Assembly: GCA_037013495.1 (NCBI GenBank) | Contig: CM072812.1 | Location: 77,607,840 to 77,671,839 of the forward strand | Source: Hippophae tibetana | Taxonomy: Eukaryota > Streptophyta > Magnoliopsida > Rosales > Elaeagnaceae | DNA: 64,000 nt | Reading direction: 5' to 3' | Shown here: positions 36,066 through 45,852 of the stretch, piece by piece | Layout: each line of letters begins with the position of its first letter | Position numbering within the stretch: position 1 is the first letter of the stretch | The notes under the pieces: model-generated | The model's database searches: none | Seen by the model: only the letters and a program-made list of their open reading frames with translations | Told to the model about the DNA's origin: nothing | Position numbers and translations under genes: made by a program

Positions 36066-37884
36066 AAAAAGTACAAATAAACTTACAATCTATCCCTTTG
36101 ATTTTCCATGTCAAAACACTACACATCTAAGTATCGATACACATCAAACATGAGATGATCATGAAGATGACATAACGTTGTTTGTTCCCATGAACAATAC
36201 AATGACGCATACCCAAAACCCAACAAACACACCTACTCCAAGTGCATCCATCTTGTGCGCTCTATTCATCTTTTTGGATCAACTTAACACATTCTATCAC
36301 TTTGAAACACGAAAATTTTGTACAAATGCACGCAATACATCTGAAACTCAAAGAATTCAACCTTCACCTATAACGTACACACATGAAACAAACACATACT
36401 GTGTGAATGTATCATACAGAAACAACATGCAATCTATCTACATACCATTGTATTATCTCTACACAATTACACAATGATAGGAAAAACACATACATATATG
36501 CAACATAGACATATGTAATGAACATAACTCCTCCTGACTTCATGCAACACTCCCTTAAGTGTATGCAAGTCAGGCAACAAAATGCAGTGCAATCCTACAC
36601 TCACTACCTATGAAACACACAATATGACAACAAATACATATTCTTCTAACTTCTTTCCCTTTTTGATACCTAAAGTCCAAGCAACACACATGTATGAGGG
36701 AGAGAAGACATGTGATAATTCTAACATTCATGTATCACAGCAGTAAATATTAAATCAAGTAAACAATTTGCACATAATAAAATCAGACAAAAGAATAGAG
36801 ATCAAAGATCATAACAAACTCATTTTTCCTTAGTTAAACTTTATTTTACAAAGTTTTAAGGTAAAAGAAATAATTAAATAAACTAAAGCAACAAAAAATA
36901 AAATAAATTCAACACTCTCTGTCTCTGTCTTTTGCATCATCTTTTCCACAGATACCACTGCGAGAAGATTGATAGGGTAAATGATAGGAAGGTGAAGGAC
37001 ATTAGTAGCAACATTGTGCAATATATAACCATTTGATTTTGAAAATATTCCAAAATTGTGCCTCTTAAGTGTACTTTCATTTTCACTTAGTTGTAAATTG
37101 TTTTCCTTCTTGCATGAATTGATCTAAAGTAAATAATAGGTTGTTTTTCATGATAATATAGCTTCTATTCATTAAGAACTTCTAAATGCTTGCACAACAT
37201 AATCATGTATGCGGTCTTAATTTGTTGAATTCCATGCTAGGATGTTGAAACTATTTTTAGTGATCTTTGTTCTTGAGCCATCATTCAAAGTTTTGTTTAA
37301 TCAATTAGAACTTGAGTTGTTTGTTATAGAACTCATGTAATAAGAAACATGTACACAAGAACCATCTTTGCACATACGTTATTTTCCTTAGCATCGTAGA
37401 TTCTAGTTGACTAAAACGTTAATTTGGATTAAATATATACATTGAATCATTGTTTGTAATACTTATCCGTTAAAAAAATAAAATATATTATGTCTATATC
37501 AGTATAAAAATATAATAAAATCTTCGGTTCTTTTATTAGATCATCTCCATTTAAATTGTTTTCACGTCAATATTTACAATTATGTGTGTTAGCATGTCAG
37601 ATTGTTTTGTGAGTTTGATTTTTTGATTGAAAGTAATTTTGAAAAGATATAAACTTCTAAGGAAGAACTAAAAATGATAGTAATTCATCATAAGGAAAAA
37701 CAAATATTTTATTTGATATATTTCGGTACAAATCAAGTAATCCATGTATCCAACACTATTTTATACCCGTAAATAGACTCCACTCAATGTCATTTTAAAA
37801 TAATACTTCAAAAACATGTGATTATTAAATCATGAATAATATAATACGAACGTAATGAAATGAAGAACTCAAGTAAAAATAAGC
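36066..37884. other. Spacer between LTR relic and glycine-rich protein gene
   Basis: I see no recognisable gene. The 99-codon frame at 36178 and the 101-codon frame at 35775 resemble nothing known and have no coding-like features. ACTCCTCCTGACTTCATGC near 36534 resembles a copia polypurine tract on the minus strand, so part of this could be copia 3' non-coding sequence. Confidence 0.4.
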
Positions 37885-38034
37885 ATGCATGTAAAAGTCG
37901 TCACAAACCAAAACGATAGGTATGGTCTAGAAATTCAACAAGCAAAACCAACAACATCACAACTCAGGTTTCATGCAATTCTTAGAGTATATATCCTCTT
38001 AATTTCAGGCATACAATGTGTTTGCAATGAATTG

Positions 38035-38700
38035 TTAAGCATGGGTAGGAGACGCTTTTTTTGGAGGATGGCATCCCCAAATCCAACAACCACCTTGGTT
38101 TCCACCTCCACCCCAACCCCATCCTCCACCTTGCATGCCTCCTCCACCTCCACCTCCACCACCACCACTTCCCCCACCCCCACCCCCACCACCACCACCA
38201 CTGCCACTGCCACCTCCTCCTCCACCGCCACCTCCCCCACTTCCTCCACCCCACCCATGGCCTTGACCATTCCCATTACCCCCTCCACCACCACCGCCAC
38301 CACCACCTCCGCCATTACCACTGCCATTTCCACCACCACGACTGCCACCATTTCCTTTTTCATGTTTTCTTTTATGGTGACCTCTACCTTTACCCTTTCC
38401 TCCACCTTGCCCACTTCCATTTCCACTTCCACTGCCACCGCCACCACCTCCTCCTCCTCCTCCTCCTCCTCCTCGTGCAGCACTATTCCCATTATTATTG
38501 TTTTTGACAAAATTTTGGCTGGCAAGTGTCAAATTACTTGCATTATTAATGTTGGAAGTTGTAAGATTAAAGAAATTATCAGCATTAATATCATGAGTAG
38601 AAGCAGAATCTTGAAGTCCCGCAGCAAAAGAAAATGGGCTTAATATAAAAGCGATAAGGAGTAGAATACTCCCAAAGAGTAATACTCTATCAGTTTTCAT
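38035..38700 (-). CDS. Secreted glycine-rich protein, probably cell wall
   Basis: This is a single-exon gene encoding 221 residues. Residues 1-26 form a classic signal peptide (MKTDR, then a hydrophobic core up to SFSFA-like SPFSFA). A linker of about 50 residues is rich in Asn, Ser and Thr, with N-glycosylation sequons NLT, NAS and NLT at 45-58. From residue 77 glycine dominates in long runs broken by S, N and Q. A basic, histidine-containing island KGKGRGHHKRKHEKG lies at 102-116. The C-terminus (WGWGGGG, CWIWGC, HPPKKASPTHA) has two cysteines in a tryptophan-rich context. The protein should pass through the secretory pathway and associate with the wall or extracellular matrix, as glycine-rich structural proteins do. 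The start at 38700 is chosen because it opens the signal peptide and lies about 85 bases downstream of a TATA box. An in-frame ATG further upstream would remove the signal peptide from the N-terminus. The exact family is not certain. Confidence 0.85.
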   Translation of the reverse strand: MKTDRVLLFGSILLLIAFILSPFSFAAGLQDSASTHDINADNFFNLTTSNINNASNLTLASQNFVKNNNNGNSAARGGGGGGGGGGGGGSGSGNGSGQGGGKGKGRGHHKRKHEKGNGGSRGGGNGSGNGGGGGGGGGGGGNGNGQGHGWGGGSGGGGGGGGGGSGSGGGGGGGGGGSGGGGGGGGGGMQGGGWGWGGGGNQGGCWIWGCHPPKKASPTHA

Positions 38701-38782
38701 GATTTTAATTAAACTTTTAGTGTATTGTAGTACTACTAGTGCTTTAACTTGAGAATGCTGAAATCTAAAACTACGATATACA

Positions 38783-38791
38783 AATTTATAG
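38783..38791 (-). promoter_or_regulatory. TATA box of the glycine-rich protein gene
   Basis: CTATAAATT on the minus strand lies about 85 bases before the chosen ATG. This implies a leader of roughly 50-60 nt. Confidence 0.6.
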
Positions 38792-38814
38792 TGTTTGCAA
38801 AGGCTATTCATCAT

Positions 38815-39335
38815 AATTCATAAACAGAGGCAGTCCCCACCTGAACAAACTTGCAGACCTGAAAAAAAAAATCTTTGATATAAGGCTGCCAAAGAGATGA
38901 TCTGATTTTCCTTGCGTTACAATTTTGTCCCCACCTCACTCCTGTATTTATTCTAAGCACACCTTTTTACCCTGTTTTTGATCTCCTGAACATTATTATT
39001 AATATTTTATCATCTATTAATCCTTCAAGCTGTTATTTCTAAGGAATTTTTTTTTCTTTATAGTACTCTGGTGAGATTGTTATTTTAAGATTCGGTATTT
39101 TTTTTAAATAGACTTAGCAAGTTATAATTATTAAGAATATTGTAATTAATATAATATATTATGTTTGTTTACAACAAGAAAGTTAATTATCACATGTAAT
39201 AATAGATCACATAAATGTAGGCCAAGAATTAAGATTGATTCTAGTATTGAATAATGTATTCTTATACCTTATCAATATCATCAAATATTAAAACCACCAT
39301 TGAGTTATTTATTATTCTTTCTATACCTCTTTAAG
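38815..39335. other. Promoter side of the glycine-rich gene and possible LTR of a copia scrap
   Basis: There is no gene. The part 39160-39335 directly precedes a copia primer-binding site and so should be the end of a decayed LTR, but its borders cannot be drawn. Confidence 0.4.
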
Positions 39336-39535
39336 TTGATATCAGAGCTTGATTAATATCTGTCCACTCTCGCCCCTTAACCACCTTCAAACATGGTTGA
39401 TCACCGAACACCACCACCCAAACCCAACAAATCAAACCACCATAATCTAGCAACTCTAAAATGGATCAATACTACATCCATCCTTCAGATTACCCTGACC
39501 ATGTGCACATTTTTGAAAAACTGTATATAACTAAG
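39336..39535 (+). pseudogene. 5' scrap of a Ty1-copia element: primer-binding site and gag start
   Basis: TTGATATCAGAGCTTG at 39336 is a near-perfect copy of the copia initiator-tRNA primer site (usual form TTGGTATCAGAGC). ATG codons follow at 39393 and 39461. The second frame reads MDQYYIHPSDYPDHVHIFEKL, matching the conserved N-terminal gag motif (YYxHPSDxPxxxxx) of plant copia elements. Similarity then stops, so only the 5' tip of the element survives. Confidence 0.7.
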
Positions 39536-40060
39536 GAGAGCAATTCAATAACCTATCTTATGTATTATTTTATGTGCTACTATTAATTGATAAACACGTT
39601 TAGCAAAGGTTAAAATTTTATATAACAAATGCTAACAATTTTAACAATTTTTGCCCAAGTTTCTTCAGCTTCTTCTACTAACAACTTGTAAATCTTTTAA
39701 TAATTATTTTTGGTACATTTCATATCTTATTTATTTAGCATATGCTTTTTTAATATAAAAATTATGTTATTTTAAAGATTAAAAAGGAAGTTACTTAAGT
39801 AATTATGTTATATAAAAATTAGAAAACATTTAATTATATAGCAACTCCGTAGGATCTTGATGATAATCGATCCAAGTATAATTAATTCCATTTTTTTTAA
39901 GTTTATTTTGTACTAATTAGCATCGAAATCATACTAACATTTTAACCTAACGATTGCTTGCAGTACGCCTAGTATTCTATAACCCAACAATTTGGGAAGC
40001 ACGGGAATATGATGATGAAAGTTTGTTATGGATGAAATTTTGTAGCAAAGTTTAAGTATC

Positions 40061-40065
40061 TAACA
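40061..40065. repeat. Target-site duplication TAACA (left)
   Basis: Identical to the five bases at 45848-45852, directly outside the other LTR. Confidence 0.95.
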
Positions 40066-40279
40066 TGTCAAAATATTGTATTTCTCTGAATATTTCATAT
40101 TATTTCTGTTCTAATGTTTTCTGTACAAATGTATTCTATTTGTATACAAAAAGAACAAACGAAAAGTAAACAAATTATAAGAATAATAATTTCCATTATT
40201 ATTCTTGTCTGCTGATTATCTGCCATAATTCCTGGATTGATGTTTCCTTGTTTTCTGCCATATTACTCACATGCCAACA
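40066..40279 (-). repeat. 3' LTR of the copia element
   Basis: 214 bp, TG...CA ends, identical by eye to 45634-45847. Confidence 0.97.
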
Positions 40280-40289
40280 CTCCTCCTCA
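40280..40289 (-). other. Polypurine tract of the copia element
   Basis: The minus strand reads TGAGGAGGAG directly against the 3' LTR. Its first three bases are the stop codon of the gag-pol frame, so the coding region runs right up to the plus-strand priming site. Confidence 0.85.
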
Positions 40290-43200
40290 AGTTGGTGCAT
40301 ATATGTCTCTTATGCCCAACTTGTCAAGTGAGTTGTAGAAGTTCCTTGCAGACACAGATTTTGTGAGTATATCAGCCAATTGATCTTCTGATTTAACAAA
40401 TGGAAGCTTAATAATCTTTTCTTCAAGATTCTGTTTGATGAAGTTCCGATCCACTTCAACGTGCTTCGTGCGATCATGTTGAACTGGATTGTGAGAGATG
40501 GCAATGGCTGCTTTGTTATCACAAAATAAGTTCATTTCAGAGTTAGGAGCAACACCAATCTCAGTTAGAAGTTTTTTCAACCAAAGGAGCTCACATATTC
40601 CTTTGACCATTCCTCGAAATTCAGCTTCAGCACTGGATAAGGCAACTACATTTTGCTTCTTGCTCCTCCATGTAACAAGGTTGCCCCCCACAAAAGTAAA
40701 GTACCCAGCAGTAGATTTCCTATCCTTCATATTCCCTGCCCAGTCTGAATCTGTATATCCAAGGACTTCCAATTGACCATTCTTTGAAAACATAAGTCCT
40801 TTCCCAGGGGAGGATTTTAAGTAACGAAGTATACGCATGACCGCATCCATATGGTCTTCACTTGGGCAGTGCATGAATTGACTCACGACACTCACCGCAT
40901 AAGCAATATCAGGTCGAGTATGAGATAAATATATGAGTTTACCTACTAACCGTTGATATCTCTGTTTATCTGCTGGTACTTGGTCCACATATTCTCCGAG
41001 TTTATGATTTTGAACCATTGGAATATCGACAGGTTTACAATCTAGTAATCCTGCCTCAGCTAGTAGGTCCAGAGTATATTTCCTTTGGGAAAGACATATG
41101 CCTTGTTTTGATCTTGTTACCTCAATACCTAAGAAGTATTTGAGCCCTCCCAAGTTCTTCATTTCAAACTCATTTGACAATTGTTCTTGAAGCTTAGAGA
41201 TTTCTTCTTTATCATCCCCTGTAATGATCATGTCGTCTACATAGACTATAAGGGCTGTTATCTTCCCTGATCGATGTTTTAGGAAAAGAGTATGATCAGA
41301 GTTGCTTTGTTGGAACCCATATTTCTTCATTGCTGAACTCAACCTACCAAACCACGCTCGAGGTGATTGTTTTAGTCCATACAATGCTCGTTGTAATCTA
41401 CATGCAGTTTCTTTTCCTGATGTAACAGTATATCCTGGTGGGATATCCATGTAAATCTCTTCTTCAAGGTCACCATGAAGGAAGGCATTCTTCACGTCAA
41501 GTTGGTGCAATGGCCAATCTAAATTTGCTGCAAGAGATAACAAAACTCTCACAGTTTTTAGTTTAGCCACAGGTGAGAAGGTTTCTTGATAATCTATCCC
41601 ATGTTTCTGTGTATATCCTTTTGCTACAAGCCTCGCCTTGTATCGATCAACTAACCCATCTGCTTTATACTTAATGGAGAAAATCCACTTGCATCCTACC
41701 ATCTTCCTCCCTTGAGGCAACTCACTTAACACCCATGTGTTATTCTTCTGTAATGCCTCAAATTCCTCTTTTATAGCTTGAGCCCATTTTGGATCAGATA
41801 AGGCTTCTTCAATGCTACTCGGAATTTGACACGAGGAGAGTGTTTGTGCAAATGCCCTGATAGGTTCTGATAACCTTTGAGTAGATACATAATTTGCTAT
41901 TGGATACTTGGGTTGTCGTTCTTCTCTTTCTGGAGAGTATCGATTTGGAGGTTTACCTCGATTGTGTCTGAAAGGTAAAACATAACCAACAGATGTATCT
42001 ATAGCATTAGTTTGTAAAGGTGTGATAGGATAGCTTACCTCAGGAGTGTTCTCAGCAGGAGGATCATTGGGTACTAGAGAATGGAGGGGTACATCAACCA
42101 CTTCATCTTCGGGAGATTCAATTACTACTTCAGCTTCAGTTCTTGGAAGTTCAAGCTCGGGTCTAGATACTGGCTCCTCCATATTATTGACATGATCCGA
42201 GTATGTTGGACTAGTGTCTAATATTTCAACATCAAGCCAATTTCGTTCTTCACCATAACTCTCCTCCTGAAGAGTGTAATTGGATACCGGTGATGGGAAA
42301 AACCATTCTGATTCGAGGAACGTGACATCCATGGTAGTATAGATTCTTTTATTAATTGGATCATAACATCTGTAACCCTTTTTTTGTACACCATACCCCA
42401 AGAATACACATCGGACAGCACATGGATCCAACTTAGTTCGTTGATTTTTATGGAGGTGGACAAAAGCAACACATCCAAAAATTCGGGGCGGAAGCATCAA
42501 AATAGTAGGCAAGGGAAGATGATCAGATAACACCTTTAATGGAGTTTGAAATTGTAAGGTTTTTGTGGGCATACGATTCAGTAGATACACAGCTGTAGTA
42601 ATAGCATCACTCCAGTATTTATTAGGCATATGTGCACCGATTAGTAAGGCCCGAGCCGTTTCTAAAATATGCCGATTCTTCCTTTCCGCAGTCCCATTTT
42701 GTTGTGGGGTTTGTGAACACGAGGTTTCATGGAGAATACCATGGTTGTCCAAGTATGTCCGGAATTGTTGATTAACATACTCCCCTCCATTATCAGACCT
42801 AAGTATCTTAATTTTTTCAGAAAATTGTGTCTGAATCATGGTGTGAAACAGGTGAAATGTAGCAAATACTTCATCTTTATGTTTGAGAAGGTAAAGCCAT
42901 GTCATTCGTGTACAATCATCAACAAAAATAACAAACCAACGATGACCCGATGACGTAATAACCGGGGAAGGTCCCCAAACATCAGAATGTACCAAAGCAA
43001 AAGGAGTCATACTTTTATTCATGCTCATAGGATAAGATGCCCTATGACTTTTTGCTAGGATACATGTATCACATTTGAAATCTGAATGTGTGATATTTGA
43101 AAATAAACTGGGGAGTAGGTGCTTTAAATACCCGAATGATGGATGCCCAAATCTACGATGACATAGCCAAATCTGTCGTTCCTTGTTACCAATAGTATGT

Positions 43201-44654
43201 TGTATGTGATTAGCTCTTCCTGAACTGAGGTCATCCACATAATATAGCCCTCCTCTCCTAGTACCACGCCCAATGATCTCCTTGGTGAGAATATCCTGTA
43301 GAAGGCAAAAAGTAGAATACATCAATACTACACAGTTAAGGTCTGAAGTGACCTGACTTACAGACATTAATCGGTTTGACAGAGAGGGTACAAGCAAAGT
43401 ATTAGATAATGATAATGAAGGAGATAAGGTCACTGTTCCAGCTCCTGTAACTGGATAAGTGACCCCATTTGCATTGGCAACACGGCTCCGTCTTGGCTGG
43501 GTTGTATTGGAGAGATCGTTTGGGTCAAATGTCATATGATCTGTAGCTCCAGAGTCCAGAATCCAATCCTCTTTATCACTACGAGTAGAGATGTGAAATG
43601 CTTTACTTGAAATACCTGGATCCTGGGAAGATTCGGCCTGAGAAGTAAGGGATAGTGAGGCATTATTGGTAGCCACAGCAGCTCGCCCAGTGGTGTCCCG
43701 TTTCTTCCGTGCTTGAAGATCATTCCACCATTCTGGATACCCATGGAGTTTGAAGCAGTTTTCACGGGTGTGTTTGGAGTTTCCGCAATGGCCACATTTC
43801 ATGTCAAGAGATGGTGGATTTCCCGAGGATTTCTTGCTACCCAAAGAGGTTCCTGTTTTTGGTGGCATCATATTATGATGTCCCTTGACCCCTTTAAAAG
43901 CCATAACTGCTCCGGGTGTTGTATCTATACCCGTGATCATCACGGTCTGCCGGACTTCTTCCCTACGTATGAATCCATAGGCTTGTTCCACCGTAGGGAA
44001 TGGTTTGATTTGAAGCACATCACTTCGAGTTTTGTCGAGTCTATCATCAAGTCCATCAAGGAAGGTATACACTCGATCTTCCTGTACGATGGAGTTGTAT
44101 TTTTGTATGTCATTTGCACACTCCATTGGATTAGGACGACGGAAATCAATTTCTCGCCACAACCCTTGAAGGTCATTGTAGTATTTTTCAATGGATCCAC
44201 CCGCCTGCTTCATACGAGTAACTCGACGGCGAAGATCATATACTTGAGACGTGTCTGTCCCATCATAGAAGGTGGTAGCAGCAGAATCCCAAACTTGTTT
44301 CGCAGTTGGGAATCGAATAAAATTTGCAATCAAGGAGGGGTCCATCGAATTGATCAACCATCCTTTAACAATGGCATTTTCAGTGCGCCATCTCCTGAAT
44401 GAGGGGTCGGTTTCAGTAGGTTGAGGAAAATCCCCATTAATATATCCCAGTTTGTCTTTGCCAGAGATATACATCTCCACCACCTGGGACCATAAAGCAT
44501 AGTTGGATCCTCCCAACTTGATACTAATGGGGGCAGTCGACGCTTCAGTTAGCGGAGGTTGTGGGACGGTCTGAGCTCTGGTTAGAACTTCCGTCATTTT
44601 CGTCGTTAAATCTTCCAATATGAAATTGGTGGTTAAATCTCTAGATTCTGCCAT
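40287..44654 (-). CDS. Ty1-copia gag-pol polyprotein
   Basis: A 1455-residue uninterrupted frame holds all copia parts in order. Gag covers about 1-340, with a zinc knuckle C287-X2-C290-X4-H295-X4-C300. The aspartic protease has D367-S-G. The integrase zinc domain has H499, H504, C528 and C531. The integrase catalytic D558, D621 (SDNGGEY) and E657 (AERKN) are all present. The reverse transcriptase covers about 975-1215, with YVDD at 1138-1141 and QLDVKNAFLHG before it. RNase H covers about 1300-1440, with D1302 in TDSDWAG, SSAEAE near 1340 and D1379 in FCDN. The product is cleaved by its own protease, packages the RNA, copies it to DNA and inserts it. The start at 44654 (MAESRDL) is the first ATG after the leader, and the length is normal for plant copia elements. 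Gag and Pol are in one frame, so the ratio must be set otherwise than by frameshift. All catalytic residues I can check are intact. Confidence 0.97.
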   Translation of the reverse strand: MAESRDLTTNFILEDLTTKMTEVLTRAQTVPQPPLTEASTAPISIKLGGSNYALWSQVVEMYISGKDKLGYINGDFPQPTETDPSFRRWRTENAIVKGWLINSMDPSLIANFIRFPTAKQVWDSAATTFYDGTDTSQVYDLRRRVTRMKQAGGSIEKYYNDLQGLWREIDFRRPNPMECANDIQKYNSIVQEDRVYTFLDGLDDRLDKTRSDVLQIKPFPTVEQAYGFIRREEVRQTVMITGIDTTPGAVMAFKGVKGHHNMMPPKTGTSLGSKKSSGNPPSLDMKCGHCGNSKHTRENCFKLHGYPEWWNDLQARKKRDTTGRAAVATNNASLSLTSQAESSQDPGISSKAFHISTRSDKEDWILDSGATDHMTFDPNDLSNTTQPRRSRVANANGVTYPVTGAGTVTLSPSLSLSNTLLVPSLSNRLMSVSQVTSDLNCVVLMYSTFCLLQDILTKEIIGRGTRRGGLYYVDDLSSGRANHIQHTIGNKERQIWLCHRRFGHPSFGYLKHLLPSLFSNITHSDFKCDTCILAKSHRASYPMSMNKSMTPFALVHSDVWGPSPVITSSGHRWFVIFVDDCTRMTWLYLLKHKDEVFATFHLFHTMIQTQFSEKIKILRSDNGGEYVNQQFRTYLDNHGILHETSCSQTPQQNGTAERKNRHILETARALLIGAHMPNKYWSDAITTAVYLLNRMPTKTLQFQTPLKVLSDHLPLPTILMLPPRIFGCVAFVHLHKNQRTKLDPCAVRCVFLGYGVQKKGYRCYDPINKRIYTTMDVTFLESEWFFPSPVSNYTLQEESYGEERNWLDVEILDTSPTYSDHVNNMEEPVSRPELELPRTEAEVVIESPEDEVVDVPLHSLVPNDPPAENTPEVSYPITPLQTNAIDTSVGYVLPFRHNRGKPPNRYSPEREERQPKYPIANYVSTQRLSEPIRAFAQTLSSCQIPSSIEEALSDPKWAQAIKEEFEALQKNNTWVLSELPQGRKMVGCKWIFSIKYKADGLVDRYKARLVAKGYTQKHGIDYQETFSPVAKLKTVRVLLSLAANLDWPLHQLDVKNAFLHGDLEEEIYMDIPPGYTVTSGKETACRLQRALYGLKQSPRAWFGRLSSAMKKYGFQQSNSDHTLFLKHRSGKITALIVYVDDMIITGDDKEEISKLQEQLSNEFEMKNLGGLKYFLGIEVTRSKQGICLSQRKYTLDLLAEAGLLDCKPVDIPMVQNHKLGEYVDQVPADKQRYQRLVGKLIYLSHTRPDIAYAVSVVSQFMHCPSEDHMDAVMRILRYLKSSPGKGLMFSKNGQLEVLGYTDSDWAGNMKDRKSTAGYFTFVGGNLVTWRSKKQNVVALSSAEAEFRGMVKGICELLWLKKLLTEIGVAPNSEMNLFCDNKAAIAISHNPVQHDRTKHVEVDRNFIKQNLEEKIIKLPFVKSEDQLADILTKSVSARNFYNSLDKLGIRDIYAPT

Positions 44655-44684
44655 GAAATCTAAAATTTTTTCCCTTCCGTTTTT

Positions 44685-44724
<40 letters not shown>

Positions 44725-44840
44725 CGTACACTATATATAGAAAACTTTCATAACCCTAAACCTCCTTTTTCATTTTCGCGCAGCTTCTTCTCCTAACCCT
44801 AAAATTTTTTTTCCTTTTTTTTTTTTTCAAAAATCGCACA

Positions 44841-45023
44841 GCGCAGCCTCTTCTTCTTCCTCAGCGCAGCCTCTTCTTCTTCCTCAGCGCAGCGCAGCCT
44901 CTTCTTCTTCCTCAGCGCAGTGCAGCCTCTTCTTCTTCCTCAGCGCAGTGCAGCCTCTTCTTCTTCCTCAGCGCAGTGCAGCCTCTTCTTCTTCCTCAGC
45001 GCAGTGCAGTTTCTTCTACTGCG
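44841..45023. repeat. 23/28-bp tandem repeat in the copia leader
   Basis: Two 23-bp units (GCGCAGCCTCTTCTTCTTCC...) are followed by four 28-bp units with an extra GTGCA/GCGCA step, then one partial unit. Period boundaries fall at 44841, 44864, 44887, 44915, 44943, 44971 and 44999. Confidence 0.93.
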
Positions 45024-45404
45024 TTTCCTCAACACAGCTTCTTCTACTGCGTTCCTCAAGCAGCCTCTGTGCAGTTCCTTCTTGTTCCACACAGTATGGT
45101 TACCCACAACTTACACAGAGACAAACCACAAAATATAGGTTGATGCATAGAGAAACTGCGATAATTTCACACCAATGAGAAATCAGCGCCTGTTATTGTT
45201 GTGTTCTGTTTCTTTTCCAGACAACAAACTGATGGTGGAACCGGCCACACTGTGAGGAAACCAGCGTTGGAGCCAACCAATTAGATCGGTATGGTTTCAA
45301 TGAGTAAGTCAGAGAAAACTGCAGCAGAAATCAGATTTCTTGAACCAGTGTCGAGAAAACTGCAAACCAAAAAAGGCCACCCCAGAAAACAGATTCAGAG
45401 GGTA

Positions 45405-45600
45405 AGTATAAACCAGAAATCAGAAATCAGCAGAAATCAGAAATCTGCAGCAGAAAACAGAAATCTGCAGCAGAAATCAAAAATCAGCAAAAATCAGAAA
45501 TCAGCAACAGGAAACAGAAATCAGAAAACAGAAATCTGCAGCAGAAAACAGAAATCTGCAACAGAAAAACCGAAATCAGCAGCTACAATCAGCAGGTAGT
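45405..45600. repeat. CAGAAATCAG-type short-period repeat in the copia leader
   Basis: Irregular reiteration of CAGAAATCAG, CAGAAATCTGCAG and CAGAAAACAG, with period about 8-20 bp. Confidence 0.85.
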
Positions 45601-45619
45601 TCCATTAGTCAGCAATAAC

Positions 45620-45633
45620 TTGCTCTGATACCA
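45620..45633 (-). other. Primer-binding site of the copia element
   Basis: The minus strand reads TGGTATCAGAGCAA immediately after the 5' LTR. This is the perfect complement type for initiator Met-tRNA priming of plant copia elements. Confidence 0.96.
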
Positions 45634-45847
45634 TGTCAAAATATTGTATTTCTCTGAATATTTCATATTATTTCTGTTCTAATGTTTTCTGTACAAATGT
45701 ATTCTATTTGTATACAAAAAGAACAAACGAAAAGTAAACAAATTATAAGAATAATAATTTCCATTATTATTCTTGTCTGCTGATTATCTGCCATAATTCC
45801 TGGATTGATGTTTCCTTGTTTTCTGCCATATTACTCACATGCCAACA
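45634..45847 (-). repeat. 5' LTR of the copia element
   Basis: 214 bp with TG...CA ends, identical by eye to 40066-40279. It is followed by TAACA at 45848-45852, the right target duplication. Confidence 0.97.
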
Positions 45848-45852
45848 TAACA

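Larger units (their letters stand above)
44655..45619 (-). other. Long repeat-rich leader of the copia element
   Basis: It lies between the primer-binding site and the gag ATG. It contains a poly-T run on the plus strand (44687-44720), a TATATATAG plus two telo-box-like AACCCTAAA motifs on the plus strand (44729-44800), a 23/28-bp tandem repeat (44841-45023) and an AT/CAG-rich short-period repeat (45405-45600). Plus-strand frames at 44920, 44948 and 45291 merely translate these repeats. Confidence 0.75.
40066..45847 (-). mobile_element. Complete Ty1-copia LTR retrotransposon with identical LTRs
   Basis: The element is 5782 bp on the minus strand. It has two 214-bp LTRs (TGTCAAAA on the plus-strand side, CCAACA at the other end), a 5-bp TAACA target duplication, a Met-tRNA primer-binding site next to the 5' LTR, a polypurine tract next to the 3' LTR and one uninterrupted gag-pol frame. 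Comparing the LTRs base by base I find no difference, which indicates a very recent insertion. Everything needed in cis is present, and the protein shows no obvious defect. The leader between primer site and gag is long (about 0.97 kb) and repeat-rich. The insertion lies just beside a MITE-like inverted repeat starting near 45853. Confidence 0.97.

Noticed and set aside
35775..36477. Frames of 101 and 99 codons as host genes
   Set aside because: They overlap an LTR relic and its flank, and their compositions look like translated non-coding DNA.
37885..38643. Long plus-strand and additional minus-strand frames over the glycine-rich gene
   Set aside because: They are products of the GGN/CCN codon runs of the real gene. 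They give Thr/Pro/His-rich or Val/Glu-rich nonsense without a signal peptide or known domain.
38701..38814. Upstream extension of the glycine-rich protein to an earlier in-frame ATG
   Set aside because: It would bury the signal peptide behind 38 residues, and the TATA box lies inside the extension.
43713..44402. 229-codon plus-strand frame inside the copia gag
   Set aside because: It is the antisense shadow of the gag-pol frame, which has full domain support on the other strand.
44920..45599. Plus-strand frames in the copia leader
   Set aside because: They only translate the tandem repeats and lie antisense to the element.
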